64,000 nt of DNA from Micromonospora sp. RHAY321 (GTDB lineage Bacteria; Actinomycetota; Actinomycetes; Mycobacteriales; Micromonosporaceae): the NCBI RefSeq assembly GCF_023896955.1, contig NZ_JAMHIW010000001.1, positions 62,001 through 126,000 on the forward strand, written 5' to 3'. Numbering within the stretch: position 1 is the stretch's first letter; every line of letters begins with the position of its first letter. Below are positions 1-8,276 of the stretch, in pieces. Below the pieces are notes generated by a model. It ran no database searches, was not told the DNA's origin, and worked only from the letters and a program-made list of their open reading frames with translations. Both the position numbers and the translations under genes were made by a program.

Positions 1-96
1 GAAGCGCGCGACCTGCAGCTGACTGAGGAGGACGTGGCGGAACTCGACACGGCGTTCCCGCCGCCGTCCGGCCCGCAACCGCTGGAGATGTTGTAG
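1..96 (+). CDS. Aldo/keto reductase, C-terminal end only
   Basis: The window opens inside a gene whose last 31 codons end at a TAG. The tail reads LTEEDVAELDTAFPPP followed by PLEML. This is the usual ending of actinobacterial NADPH-dependent aldo/keto reductases: a helix after the cofactor-binding region, then a proline-rich C-terminus. The catalytic part lies outside the window, so the substrate cannot be judged. The next plus-strand gene starts almost 290 bases later, so this is the end of its transcription unit as far as can be seen. Confidence 0.6.
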   Translation, partial: EARDLQLTEEDVAELDTAFPPPSGPQPLEML

Positions 97-382
97 GGCC
101 AGCGACCGTTTCGGCGGGAGCCAGGCGAGATCACCGTCGAGCTGGTGGCGCGATGTCATCGGGGTTTCCCCGCATGCTCACCGGCGGCCGGATGTGGTCC
201 CGCATAGCCAGGTCGACGACCGTCATCACTGGCATGGTCTCGTCCCACAGCACCCGACCAGCCGGCAGTCACCTAGTGCCAGAATCACCCCTGTGCGGCC
301 CGCCCCTTATGAAATGGTTTGCTCTGAACGCTGCCAAATATCGACGGCACCCACACGAGCAGATCAAGCGACAGGGGCGGAC

Positions 383-871
383 ATGAGGTGGCTGATCGGC
401 GGAGGGGCCGTGGTTGCCGGCGGGATGGTCGCCCGGCGCCTGCTCGGCGGGGCTGGCCGGGGCAACGATCACTGGCAACGGGGTCAGGCGCAGCGGCGCG
501 AGCCGCGGTGGCATGTGGCGACGGTGAACCGACCGCCCAGTGACGTCGCCCCGGGCGGACGGTTTCCCGAGCCGCTGGCCGGGCTCGGCGACGCCGTCGA
601 GGTCCAGGTCCGGCCTGCCCCCGGCGACCGGGGAACAGAGATCGCCGTACGGCTGCGCGACGGTGCCCGACTCCCTGTTGCCGCCGCGGCCCGACGGGCC
701 ACCGGCCGAGATCCTGAGCAGGCGATCCGGGCGGCCCTGCGAGAGTCGAAACAGCTTATCGAGACCAGTGAGGTCCTCCGCCCGGACTATCCACCCACCA
801 CCGAGCCGACTCCGGTGAACAAGCCACTGCGGATGGCCACCCGACAGGGTCGGCGGGAGGGACGGCTGTGA
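383..871 (+). CDS. Small membrane-anchored protein paired with alcohol dehydrogenase
   Basis: This encodes a 162-residue protein. The ATG at 383 follows a GGGGCGG stretch and puts a short hydrophobic glycine/alanine segment (about residues 3-26) at the N-terminus, like an uncleaved anchor. The open frame extends further upstream, but that part is low in coding character. The body contains RWHVATVNRPP, a central charged part (GDAVEVQVRP, GTEIAVRLRDGARLP) and a conserved-looking tail with PTTEPTP and ATRQGRREGRL. From memory, this family recurs next to formaldehyde-dehydrogenase-like zinc alcohol dehydrogenases in actinomycetes. Its stop codon overlaps the next start (GTGA), so the two are translationally coupled. 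No biochemical function is known to me. Confidence 0.65.
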   Translation: MRWLIGGGAVVAGGMVARRLLGGAGRGNDHWQRGQAQRREPRWHVATVNRPPSDVAPGGRFPEPLAGLGDAVEVQVRPAPGDRGTEIAVRLRDGARLPVAAAARRATGRDPEQAIRAALRESKQLIETSEVLRPDYPPTTEPTPVNKPLRMATRQGRREGRL

Positions 872-2043
872 AGGCCCTGGTCTGGGAAGGAGCCAACGAG
901 CTCGCGGTGCGGCAGGTTCCGGACCCGCAGATCCGCAACGAGCAGGACGCCATTGTCCGGGTCCGCCGGACTGTGACCTGTGGCTCTGACCTGCACCTGC
1001 TCGGCGGGTACATCCCGTTCATGGAACGTGGCGATGTCCTCGGGCACGAGTTCCTTGGCGACATCGTCGAGGTCGGCCCCCAGGTACGCAACCACAAAGT
1101 AGGCGACCGGGTCGTCGTCTGCTCGTTCATCTCCTGCGGCAAGTGCTGGTACTGCCAGCAACAACAGTTCTCGCTGTGCGACAACGGGAACACGAACCCG
1201 ATGATCACCGAGAACATCTGGGGTTCCGCGCCCGGAGGCTGCTACGGCTACTCGCACGCACTCGGGGGCTTCGCTGGCAGCCACGCTGAGTACATCCGTG
1301 TCCCCTACGCCGACCAGGGTGCCTTCAGCGTCCCGGACGGGGTGAGCGACGAGCGCGCGCTGTTCGCCTCCGACTCCGCGCCGACCGGCTGGATGGGCGC
1401 CGACCTCGCCGGGGTCAAACCGGGTGATGTCGTCGCAGTCTGGGGTGCCGGCGCGGTAGGGCAAATGGCCGCCCGCGCATCCGTGCTGCTCGGTGCCGAT
1501 CGGGTGATCGTGATCGACCGACTCGACAACCGGCTCCAGATGGCCCAGACGCATCTCGGCGTCGAGACGCTGAACTACGAGCAGCAGGACGTCAGCGGCG
1601 AGCTGCTGGAGCGCAGTGGCGGTCGAGGCCCAGACGTGTGCATCGAGGCAGTCGGCATGGAATCGCACAGCAGCGGTCCGCAGTTCTGGTACGACCAGGT
1701 CAAGCAGCAGCTGCGGATCGAGTCCGACCGTCCGATCGCTGCCCGGGAGGCGATCTACAACTGTCGCAAGGGCGGCAGTGTGTTCGTCCTGGGCGTGTTC
1801 GCCGCCCTGGTGGACAAGTTTCCACTCGGGGCGGTGATGAACAAGGGGCTGACGCTGCGCGGCGCACAGCAGCACGGACAGCGCTACATTCCCATGCTGT
1901 TGGAGCGGATGGCCCGCGGCGAGCTGGTCACGGAGCATCTCGCGACGCACACCATGCCGTTGGACGAAGCTCCGCGCGGCTACGAGATGTTTAAACAGAA
2001 ACTCGACGGATGCGTACGGGCCGTCTTCCAACCCACCAGCTGA
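868..2043 (+). CDS. Zinc-dependent alcohol dehydrogenase (formaldehyde dehydrogenase-like)
   Basis: This 391-residue member of the medium-chain dehydrogenase superfamily begins with a GTG overlapping the previous stop. CGSDLHLLGG and GHEFLGDIVEVG give the catalytic zinc region. CGKCWYC plus a later Cys (about residues 90-104) form the four-cysteine structural zinc lobe. GAGAVGQMA (about residue 194) is the NAD(P)-binding turn. The long insert after the cofactor fold, with QFWYDQVKQQ, is typical of the glutathione-independent formaldehyde dehydrogenase-like branch, so an aldehyde or alcohol substrate with NAD(P) is expected. The true substrate is not determinable here. Coupling to the preceding small anchored protein suggests they act together. 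Confidence 0.85.
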   Translation: MKALVWEGANELAVRQVPDPQIRNEQDAIVRVRRTVTCGSDLHLLGGYIPFMERGDVLGHEFLGDIVEVGPQVRNHKVGDRVVVCSFISCGKCWYCQQQQFSLCDNGNTNPMITENIWGSAPGGCYGYSHALGGFAGSHAEYIRVPYADQGAFSVPDGVSDERALFASDSAPTGWMGADLAGVKPGDVVAVWGAGAVGQMAARASVLLGADRVIVIDRLDNRLQMAQTHLGVETLNYEQQDVSGELLERSGGRGPDVCIEAVGMESHSSGPQFWYDQVKQQLRIESDRPIAAREAIYNCRKGGSVFVLGVFAALVDKFPLGAVMNKGLTLRGAQQHGQRYIPMLLERMARGELVTEHLATHTMPLDEAPRGYEMFKQKLDGCVRAVFQPTS

Positions 2044-2091
2044 CCGGTACCGCCGAGGCCACCGTCACCGTCGTCCTCGCACCGCCCGTAG

Positions 2092-2312
2092 CTCGACCTC
2101 ACTGGCCGCACCGCCACGCCGACCGACGTGCGTCGCGAGGCCCAGTCCCGCGGCGGCGACGACTTCCTCGTCCACGTCGCCGTGCCCAGCGTGGACAGCT
2201 TGCACGCCTTCCTGATGACAAGTTCAGCGGACGCCGCGAGATCGCCGGGTTCCGCAGCTCGGTGATCTACCAACACGCCCGCAAGCGGGTCATCGAACCC
2301 CTCGACCCGTAA
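2092..2312 (+). pseudogene. Lrp/AsnC-type regulator remnant, truncated and frameshifted
   Basis: Translation in two frames gives one continuous Lrp C-terminal (RAM) domain. The first frame reads DDFLVHVAVPSVDSLHAFLM. After position 2217 the reading moves to the -1 frame with DKFSGRREIAGF, then SSVIYQHARKRVIEPLDP and a TAA at 2310-2312. The break is at ATGAC, as if one G had been lost from ATGGAC. No helix-turn-helix half can be found upstream, so the N-terminal DNA-binding domain is gone as well. The remnant lies between the alcohol dehydrogenase stop and the convergent ABC permease gene. It is almost certainly non-functional. Confidence 0.7.
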
Positions 2313-2357
2313 CACGGCGAGATGATCCGCACCGCCATCGGCGACGTCGAGGTGTTG

Positions 2358-3140
2358 TCAGCGCAGCATCGCCCGGGTCATTCGGCGGGTGGCGACGTAC
2401 ATCGCGATGGACCCGAAGGCGATGAGGTAGACCACGGGGATCAGCAGGTCCCAGCTGAGGCGGCCCAGCGCGGGTTCCCGGACGAGCTCGATGCTGTGGT
2501 AGAGCGGTAGCGCCCGGATCAGCGGCTGCACGGCCTCCGGGTAGACCGACAGCGGGTAGAACGTCGTCGCGAAAAGGTACATCGGCAGCATGAAGAGCTG
2601 GATGTACTGGAAGTCGGGGAAGTCACGCAGGTACGTCGTGACGGCCAGTCCACCCGCGGCGAACGCGTAGGAGATCAGCACCGACGCCGGCAGGGCCAGC
2701 AGCACCCAGGCCGAGGTGACGAGCCCGCCGAGCGCCATGAGGGTGAGGAATCCGATCGACGTCAGCAACGCGTTGATCATCGCGCTGGTGACCTCGCCAA
2801 CGGCGATGTCGGTGACCGAGAGCGGCGTCGGCAGGATCGCGTCGTAGGTCTTCTCGACCCTCATGCGGACGAAGACACCGAAGCTGGTCTGGTTGAACGC
2901 GGTGTTCATCGCGGTCGTGGCCAGGATCGCCGGGGCCACGTAGACGGCGTAGGGGACATCGACCCCGGGTACCGTGCCGACGAGCAACCCGACGCCGACA
3001 CCGATCGACAACAGGTACAGGATCGGTTCGACGAGGGCGTTGAGCAGCGGCGTGACCGACCGGCGGTAGAGCATGAAGTTGCGTTCGACCAGAGCCAGGG
3101 TCCGACGTCGCGTCCAGGTGGGTACGGCGACGGTGGTCAT
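2358..3140 (-). CDS. ABC-2 type transporter permease (DrrB-like), distal subunit
   Basis: This 260-residue integral membrane protein of the ABC-2 permease family starts with MTTVAVPTWTRRRTLALVERN. A cytoplasmic N-terminal amphipathic stretch is followed by about six hydrophobic segments and a basic tail ending in RRMTRAMLR. NALVEPILYLLSIGVGVG and FPDFQYIQLFMLPMYLFATT match the daunorubicin-resistance DrrB / NodJ type. It is the last of three minus-strand genes, 31 bases after the other permease. The two permeases probably heterodimerise with the upstream ATPase to export a lipid or hydrophobic metabolite. The substrate is unknown. Confidence 0.85.
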   Translation of the reverse strand: MTTVAVPTWTRRRTLALVERNFMLYRRSVTPLLNALVEPILYLLSIGVGVGLLVGTVPGVDVPYAVYVAPAILATTAMNTAFNQTSFGVFVRMRVEKTYDAILPTPLSVTDIAVGEVTSAMINALLTSIGFLTLMALGGLVTSAWVLLALPASVLISYAFAAGGLAVTTYLRDFPDFQYIQLFMLPMYLFATTFYPLSVYPEAVQPLIRALPLYHSIELVREPALGRLSWDLLIPVVYLIAFGSIAMYVATRRMTRAMLR

Positions 3141-3171
3141 GGTCTCTCCACGGGGTTGTTGGCGTCGGCGG

Positions 3172-3930
3172 TCACGGATGCAGCCTTCGGCGGTAGGTGA
3201 TGCGAGCGACCAGGAAGCCGCCGACCGCGAGCGCCAGCAGGTAGATGACGTGGACGGAGCTGCCGATGATCGTCGCCGTGCCGAGGCTGAGCGTGCGGCA
3301 CAGCTCCACCCCGTGCCACAGCGGCAGCACGTAGGACACCGGTCGGATCCACTCTGGTAGCTGCGAGACCGCGAAGAACGTACCGGAGAACATGTAGAGC
3401 GGCATGATGACGAAGCGGAACACCGTGTCGATGTGGCGCAGCTTGCGCACGCCGACTGCCCACGCCGCGGCCGGTGCCGCGAACGCGACGCCGGTCAGCG
3501 TCGCGCCGAGCAGGGCGCCGAGCGCCCACCACCCTCCGATCAGCCCGAACGCGGCCATCACCACGATGAAGGCACCGCTGGCGATGAGCACCCGGAAGGC
3601 GATGAAGAGCAGGTGCCCGGCGGCGAGCTGCTCCGGCTTGAGCGGCGTCGGCGTGGCACCCCGGTAGGCTCCGAAGCCCGCAGCCCGGGCGACCCCTGCG
3701 GATCCCTCCAGGAACGCGTTCTGCATCGCCGCCGCGGCCAGCATGCCGGGAGCGAAGAACGCCGCGTAGGTGACACCGGCGATCTGGGTTGGCGCGTTGT
3801 CGTCGACGAGGGAGCCCAGGCCGGCGCCGACACCGATGAGGAACAGCAACGGGTTCAGGACGTTGATCACGATCGAGCCGCGCCAGGTGCGCCGATAGAG
3901 CGTGATCCAGTATCCGAAGGAACGAAGCAC
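3172..3930 (-). CDS. ABC-2 type transporter permease (DrrB-like), proximal subunit
   Basis: This 252-residue multi-spanning permease is related to the gene that follows it: MLRSFGYWITLYRRTWRGS, then NVLNPLLFLIGVGAGLGSL, and later FRFVIMPLYMFSGTFF, which parallels MLPMYLFATTFY in its partner. Two similar permeases with one ATPase suggest a heterodimeric channel that arose by duplication. It begins 15 bases after the ATPase stop, so the three genes form one operon. The pair resembles exporters for antibiotics or lipids, but nothing nearby shows what it transports. Confidence 0.85.
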   Translation of the reverse strand: MLRSFGYWITLYRRTWRGSIVINVLNPLLFLIGVGAGLGSLVDDNAPTQIAGVTYAAFFAPGMLAAAAMQNAFLEGSAGVARAAGFGAYRGATPTPLKPEQLAAGHLLFIAFRVLIASGAFIVVMAAFGLIGGWWALGALLGATLTGVAFAAPAAAWAVGVRKLRHIDTVFRFVIMPLYMFSGTFFAVSQLPEWIRPVSYVLPLWHGVELCRTLSLGTATIIGSSVHVIYLLALAVGGFLVARITYRRRLHP

Positions 3931-3945
3931 CGGTGGTCTCTCCTG

Positions 3946-4920
3946 CTACTCGATGAGCGATCGGCCGGTGAGCTTGAGGAACACGTCCTCCAACGTCGCG
4001 CGGCGGACCAGTGCGGTGAGTGGCGTGAGCGACATGGCGTGCACCGTGGACAGGGCCGCCTCGCCGTCGGCGGCGTAGACGAGCACCCGGTCGGGAAGCA
4101 GTTCGACGCGGCCGTCGGTGTCGTTGCCGCCGGTGGCCAGTGGCGACGTCCGGAGCTTCTCCGCCGCGGTGTCCCGTTCGTCGAGGCGGAAGCGGAGTTC
4201 GAGAACATCTCTGGTCGCGTACCGGGTGATCAGATCGCGAGGCGAGCCGTGCGCGACGATCCGACCGTGGTCGACCACGACGAGGCGGTCGCAGAGCTGC
4301 TCGGCCTCGTCCATGTAGTGCGTGGTGAGGATGAGCGTGACGCCCTCCTGCTTGAGCCGGAAGAGCCGGTCCCACAGGATGTGCCGAGCCTGCGGGTCGA
4401 GGCCGGTGGTCGGTTCGTCCAGCAGCAGGATGTCGGGTTCGTTGATCAGAGAGCGGGCGATGGTCAGCCGCCGGCGCATGCCGCCGGACAGCGTCTCGAC
4501 CTGGTCTCCGGCCTTCTCCTCAAGCTGGGCGAAGCCCAGCAGTCGGGTCACGCGCTCGCGGATGACCGCCCGCGGCAGGCTGAAGTATCGCCCGTAGATG
4601 TGCAGGTTCTCCCGGACGGTGAGCTCGTTGTCGAGGCAGTCGTCCTGCGTCACGACACCCAGTCGGGAGCGGATCTCCGGCCCCTGTCTCATCGGGTCCA
4701 TTCCGAGCACGCGCAGGCTGCCGCCGCTGATCGGGGACGTCGCGGCGATCATGCGCATGGTCGTGGATTTGCCGGCACCGTTGGGGCCGAGAAGTCCGAA
4801 CGCCTCACCCCGCTGGACCTCGAAGTCGATGCCGTCGACGGCGCGGAACTCCGCTGTGGACCTGCGCCGGGGATAGACCTTGGTCAAGCCGGTCGCCGCG
4901 ACCAGAGGACGTTCGCTCAC
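3946..4920 (-). CDS. ABC transporter ATP-binding protein (DrrA-like)
   Basis: This 324-residue ATPase energises the two downstream permeases. Walker A is GPNGAGKST at residues 45-53, the signature is LSGGMRRR, Walker B is ILLLDEPTTGLDPQ, and the H-loop is TTHYMDEAEQLCDRL. A C-terminal extension of about 90 residues (from RDVLELRF to the ALVRRATLEDVFLKLTGRSL tail) is the DrrA/CcmA-type regulatory domain. The start is a GTG at 4920. The first gene of the operon sits 23 bases from a 14-bp palindrome that could be an operator. Drug or lipid export is the family expectation. Confidence 0.9.
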   Translation of the reverse strand: MSERPLVAATGLTKVYPRRRSTAEFRAVDGIDFEVQRGEAFGLLGPNGAGKSTTMRMIAATSPISGGSLRVLGMDPMRQGPEIRSRLGVVTQDDCLDNELTVRENLHIYGRYFSLPRAVIRERVTRLLGFAQLEEKAGDQVETLSGGMRRRLTIARSLINEPDILLLDEPTTGLDPQARHILWDRLFRLKQEGVTLILTTHYMDEAEQLCDRLVVVDHGRIVAHGSPRDLITRYATRDVLELRFRLDERDTAAEKLRTSPLATGGNDTDGRVELLPDRVLVYAADGEAALSTVHAMSLTPLTALVRRATLEDVFLKLTGRSLIE

Positions 4921-4942
4921 CAGGGCAGCCTACGGATGACAA

Positions 4943-4956
4943 CTTGCAACTGCAAG
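4943..4956. promoter_or_regulatory. Palindrome upstream of the ABC operon, candidate operator
   Basis: CTTGCA-AC-TGCAAG is a perfect 6-bp inverted repeat with a 2-bp spacer, inside an unusually A/T-rich stretch just upstream of the ATPase start. Position and symmetry fit a repressor site, for example of the TetR class. No regulator gene is adjacent, so the cognate protein is unknown. Confidence 0.35.
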
Positions 4957-5089
4957 ATTTAAACAAGAGTACGCAAAATCTAGACAGGGCAGTCGGGGCG
5001 GGGCGCGCCGGTCGGTACCAGCAAGGCCGGCCGGAGCGGGTTGCCAGCACCTTCAGGTGATCGCTGGCGGCAATTTGTAGGTTGTCTTC

Positions 5090-5118
5090 TTGACGGGCGG
5101 TTGACACGTAGCTAAGTT
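5090..5118 (+). promoter_or_regulatory. Candidate housekeeping promoter of the cell-wall recycling operon
   Basis: TTGACG (5090-5095), a 17-bp spacer and TAAGTT (5113-5118) match a vegetative sigma-70 type promoter for actinobacteria. Transcription would start about 20 bases before the ATG at 5145. A ribosome-binding site GAGAGG lies at about 5134-5139. A second TTGACA at 5101 lacks a good partner hexamer. Confidence 0.4.
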
Positions 5119-5144
5119 TCAGCCACCCGGACTGAGAGGCGTCT

Positions 5145-6965
5145 ATGCAGACCCGACTCGTTACCGCGACCGCCTGGGCGGCCACACTGGCGGTCACCCT
5201 CGCCCCCCTTCCCGCCCGAGCCTCCGACCGACCAGCACACCCGTCGTCGGCCGAGCACGGCTGGGTCACGTCGACGCTGCGACACATGAGCCTGGAGCAG
5301 AAGGTCGGGCAGCTCTTCGCCACCTACGTCTACGGCGGTGACGCCACCGAACCCACGGCCGCCGACCGGGCCGCGAACCGGGCCGCGTTCGGCGTCGAGA
5401 CGCCGGCGGAGGTCATCGACCGGTACCAGCTCGGGGGCGTCTGCTACTTCTCCTGGTCGCACAACCTGGACAGTCCCCGCCAGATCGCCACCCTCTCCAA
5501 CGGACTCCAGCGAGCCGCCCTCGGCAACGGTGCGAAGGGCCGGGTTCCCCTGCTCATCTCCACCGACCAGGAGCAGGGCGCCGTGCTGCGGATGCCCTCC
5601 CCCGCCGCCCAGTTCCCCGGGTCGATGGCGCTGGGTGCCGCACGCTCCGCGGGGGCCGCCCGGACGGCGGCGGAAATCACCGGGCGTGAGCTGCGCGCCG
5701 TCGGCATCCGCCAGCCGTACGCGCCGATCGCCGACGTCAACGTCAACCCGGGCAACCCCGTCATCGGCGTACGGTCCTTCGGCGCCGACCCGACCCTGGT
5801 GGGCGACCTGACCGCCGCCCAGGTCGCCGGCTTCCAGGACCGGGCCGGGGTGACCGCCGTGGCGAAGCACTTCCCCGGGCACGGCGACACGGCCACCGAC
5901 AGCCACACCGGCATCCCGGTGATCAACCACAGCCGCGCGGAGTGGGACCGGATCGACGCGCCGCCGTTCAAGCGGGCGATCAGCGCCGGCGTCGACTCGA
6001 TCATGACCGCGCACATCGTGGTCCCCGCGCTCGACCCCTCCGGCGACCCGGCGACGTTGTCGCCGACGATCCTCACCGGTGTGCTGCGCGGTGAACTCGG
6101 CTTCCGGGGCGTCATCGTCACCGACGCGCTGAACATGGCCGGCGTACGAACGAAGTACGGCGACGAGCGGGTGCCCGTGCTGGCGCTCAAGGCCGGCGCC
6201 GACCAGCTCCTGATGCCGCCGGACCTCGCCCTGGCCCGGGACGCGGTGCTGCGGGCCGTCGCCGACGGCGAGCTCACCGAACGCCGCATCGACGAGTCGG
6301 TCCGGCGCATCCTCGCCATGAAGTACCGCCAGGGACTGGCCCGCTCACCGCTGGTCGACGTGGAGAAGGCGGTACGGACGGTCGGCGCGCCGGAGCACCT
6401 CGCCGCCGTCACCCGCGTCACCGACCCGACGCTGACCGCCGTCCGCAACGACGCCGGCATACTGCCGCTGCCCCGCGCCGACCGGTCGGTGCTGGTCACC
6501 GGTTGGGACAGCGCCGCCTTCACTCCGATCGCGACGGTCGCCAACGGATTCACCGCCCGCGGCGCCCGCACCACCGCCCGGCCGGCGACCATGCCCTCCG
6601 ACGCGGTGATCGCCGCGACAGCCACCCAGGCCGCCGCGCACGACCTCACCGTCGTGCTGGTGAACAAGGCGTGGGACACCACCGTCACCGACCCGCGCGC
6701 CACCCAGCAGCGCCTCGTCGCGGCGCTGCTCGGCACCGGGAAACCCGTGGTCGTCGTGGCGGTCCGCGATCCCTACGACATCGCGTACCTGCCGGGCGTG
6801 ACCACCTACCTGGCGACGTACTCGTACACCCGGGCGGCGATGGACGCGCTCGTCCGCGCGCTGCACGGCGAGCTGTCCCCGAGCGGACGGCTGCCCGTCA
6901 CGATCCCCACGGCCGATGGGTCGGGCTCCGTGCTCTACCCCTACGGCCACGGCCTGAGCTGGTAG
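5145..6965 (+). CDS. nagZ: Secreted GH3 beta-N-acetylhexosaminidase (NagZ-like)
   Basis: This 606-residue glycoside hydrolase family 3 enzyme has a Sec signal peptide (hydrophobic residues about 8-25, then PARAS). KHFPGHGDT at 241-249 and the following DSHTG form the NagZ His/Asp acid-base loop. The nucleophile is D327 in VIVTDALNM. The C-terminal 200 residues (from DPTLTAVRNDAGILPLP to YPYGHGLSW) are the GH3 alpha/beta sandwich domain seen in longer Gram-positive NagZ proteins such as B. subtilis YbbD. It should release N-acetylglucosamine from cell-wall fragments outside the cell. It is first of three tightly spaced genes, followed 10 bases later by a NamZ homologue. Confidence 0.88.
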   Translation: MQTRLVTATAWAATLAVTLAPLPARASDRPAHPSSAEHGWVTSTLRHMSLEQKVGQLFATYVYGGDATEPTAADRAANRAAFGVETPAEVIDRYQLGGVCYFSWSHNLDSPRQIATLSNGLQRAALGNGAKGRVPLLISTDQEQGAVLRMPSPAAQFPGSMALGAARSAGAARTAAEITGRELRAVGIRQPYAPIADVNVNPGNPVIGVRSFGADPTLVGDLTAAQVAGFQDRAGVTAVAKHFPGHGDTATDSHTGIPVINHSRAEWDRIDAPPFKRAISAGVDSIMTAHIVVPALDPSGDPATLSPTILTGVLRGELGFRGVIVTDALNMAGVRTKYGDERVPVLALKAGADQLLMPPDLALARDAVLRAVADGELTERRIDESVRRILAMKYRQGLARSPLVDVEKAVRTVGAPEHLAAVTRVTDPTLTAVRNDAGILPLPRADRSVLVTGWDSAAFTPIATVANGFTARGARTTARPATMPSDAVIAATATQAAAHDLTVVLVNKAWDTTVTDPRATQQRLVAALLGTGKPVVVVAVRDPYDIAYLPGVTTYLATYSYTRAAMDALVRALHGELSPSGRLPVTIPTADGSGSVLYPYGHGLSW

Positions 6966-6975
6966 GAGGCAACCA

Positions 6976-8265
6976 ATGCAGCGGAGGAATTTCCTGGCCG
7001 GCGCGGTCGGTACGGGCGCGCTGGGAGCGACGGCGCTCGGTGTCGGACCGGCGGCAGCCAACTCCCGTGGCCGTCAGGTCCGCACCGGCCTGGACGAGCT
7101 GGTGTCCTCCGGGTTCGCCGAACTCGCCGGCCAGCGGGTGGGTGTCGTCTCCAACCCGACCGGCGTCGACGCGTCCTACCGGCACCTCGTCGACCTGATG
7201 CACGGCTCGGGTCGGGTGCAACTGGTCGCGGCGTTCGGCCCCGAGCACGGCTTCCGCGGCTCCGCGCAGGCCGGCGGCAGCGAGGGCACCGGCACCGACG
7301 CCCGCACCGGCATCCCCGTGTACGACGCGTACGGCGCCTCGCTGGCCCGGTGGGAAGCCATGTTCACCGAGGCCGGTGTGGACACGGTGGTCTTCGACAT
7401 CCAGGACGTGGGGGTCCGCTTCTACACCTACATCTGGACGATGTACACGTCGATGGTCGCCGCCGCCCGGGTCGGGAAACGCTACGTCGTGCTGGACCGG
7501 CCCAACCCGATCGGCGGGCGGGCCTACGGGCCGATGATGACCACGCCGTACACCTCGGGGGTGGGCCTGAAGGAGATCATCCAGCAGCACGGGATGACCG
7601 TCGGGGAGCTGGCCCGCTTCTTCAACGCGACGTTCCTGCCGGTCGAGGCGGGCCGGCCGGTCGACCTGCACGTGGTGCGGTGCCGGCACTGGAAGCGCGA
7701 CGACCTCGCCGCCGACACCGGCGTGCCCTGGGTGATGCCCAGCCCCAACATGCCCACCCCGGACACCGCGCTGGTCTACCCGGGCACCGGCCTGTTCGAA
7801 GGCGTCGCATCGATCACCGAGGGGCGCGGCACGTGCCGACCGTTCGAGCTGATCGGCGGGCTGGCGACCGACTTCGACCACCACTGGGGCGACCGGCTCA
7901 ACGCCCGGAACCTGCCCGGAGTGGAGTTCCGCGAGGCGTACTTCTCGCCGACCTCCGCCGGCCAGAAGCCGGCCCTGCTCAACAAGCTCTGCGCCGGCGT
8001 GGAGGTCAAGGTCGTCGACGCGGCCGCGTACGACCCGATCCGGACCGGCGTGGCGATGCTCGTGGAGGCGCACAAGTACCCGGCGTTCGCCTGGCGGCAG
8101 GACTCGTGGGACACCGTGCGCCCGTACTGGATCGACAAGCTCACCGGCTCGCCGCGGCTGCGTACCCAGATCGACGCCGGAGCCGACGTGGACGACGTCG
8201 TCGGCGCCTGGGCCGACGAGCTGGCCACCTTCAACCGGCGACGCCGGCCCTACCTGCTCTACTGA
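6976..8265 (+). CDS. namZ: Exo-beta-N-acetylmuramidase, DUF1343 / GH171 (NamZ-like)
   Basis: This 429-residue protein has a twin-arginine-like leader (RRNFLAGAVGTGALG) ending near AAANS, so export through Tat is likely. GVVSNPTGVD, FGPEHGFRG, FDIQDVGVRFYTY and LDRPNPIGG are hallmark motifs of DUF1343. The B. subtilis member (YbbC/NamZ) was shown to remove terminal N-acetylmuramic acid from peptidoglycan chains and founded GH171. The neighbours are NagZ-like and AmiE-like genes, the same trio as in Bacillus. Together they could strip cell-wall glycan to GlcNAc and MurNAc. The start has a GGAGG site 5 bases ahead. Confidence 0.85.
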   Translation: MQRRNFLAGAVGTGALGATALGVGPAAANSRGRQVRTGLDELVSSGFAELAGQRVGVVSNPTGVDASYRHLVDLMHGSGRVQLVAAFGPEHGFRGSAQAGGSEGTGTDARTGIPVYDAYGASLARWEAMFTEAGVDTVVFDIQDVGVRFYTYIWTMYTSMVAAARVGKRYVVLDRPNPIGGRAYGPMMTTPYTSGVGLKEIIQQHGMTVGELARFFNATFLPVEAGRPVDLHVVRCRHWKRDDLAADTGVPWVMPSPNMPTPDTALVYPGTGLFEGVASITEGRGTCRPFELIGGLATDFDHHWGDRLNARNLPGVEFREAYFSPTSAGQKPALLNKLCAGVEVKVVDAAAYDPIRTGVAMLVEAHKYPAFAWRQDSWDTVRPYWIDKLTGSPRLRTQIDAGADVDDVVGAWADELATFNRRRRPYLLY

Positions 8266-8276
8266 GGAGTGCGGTC

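Noticed and set aside
157..170. CGGGG-TTT-CCCCG hairpin near the left end
   Set aside because: It has only five base pairs and no U-tract. It could be a weak terminator of the first gene but is not strong enough to list.
7350..8276. Upstream extension of the serine hydrolase frame
   Set aside because: It lies inside namZ in another frame and is Arg/Gly/Pro-rich. The signal peptide begins at 8277 with a good ribosome site.
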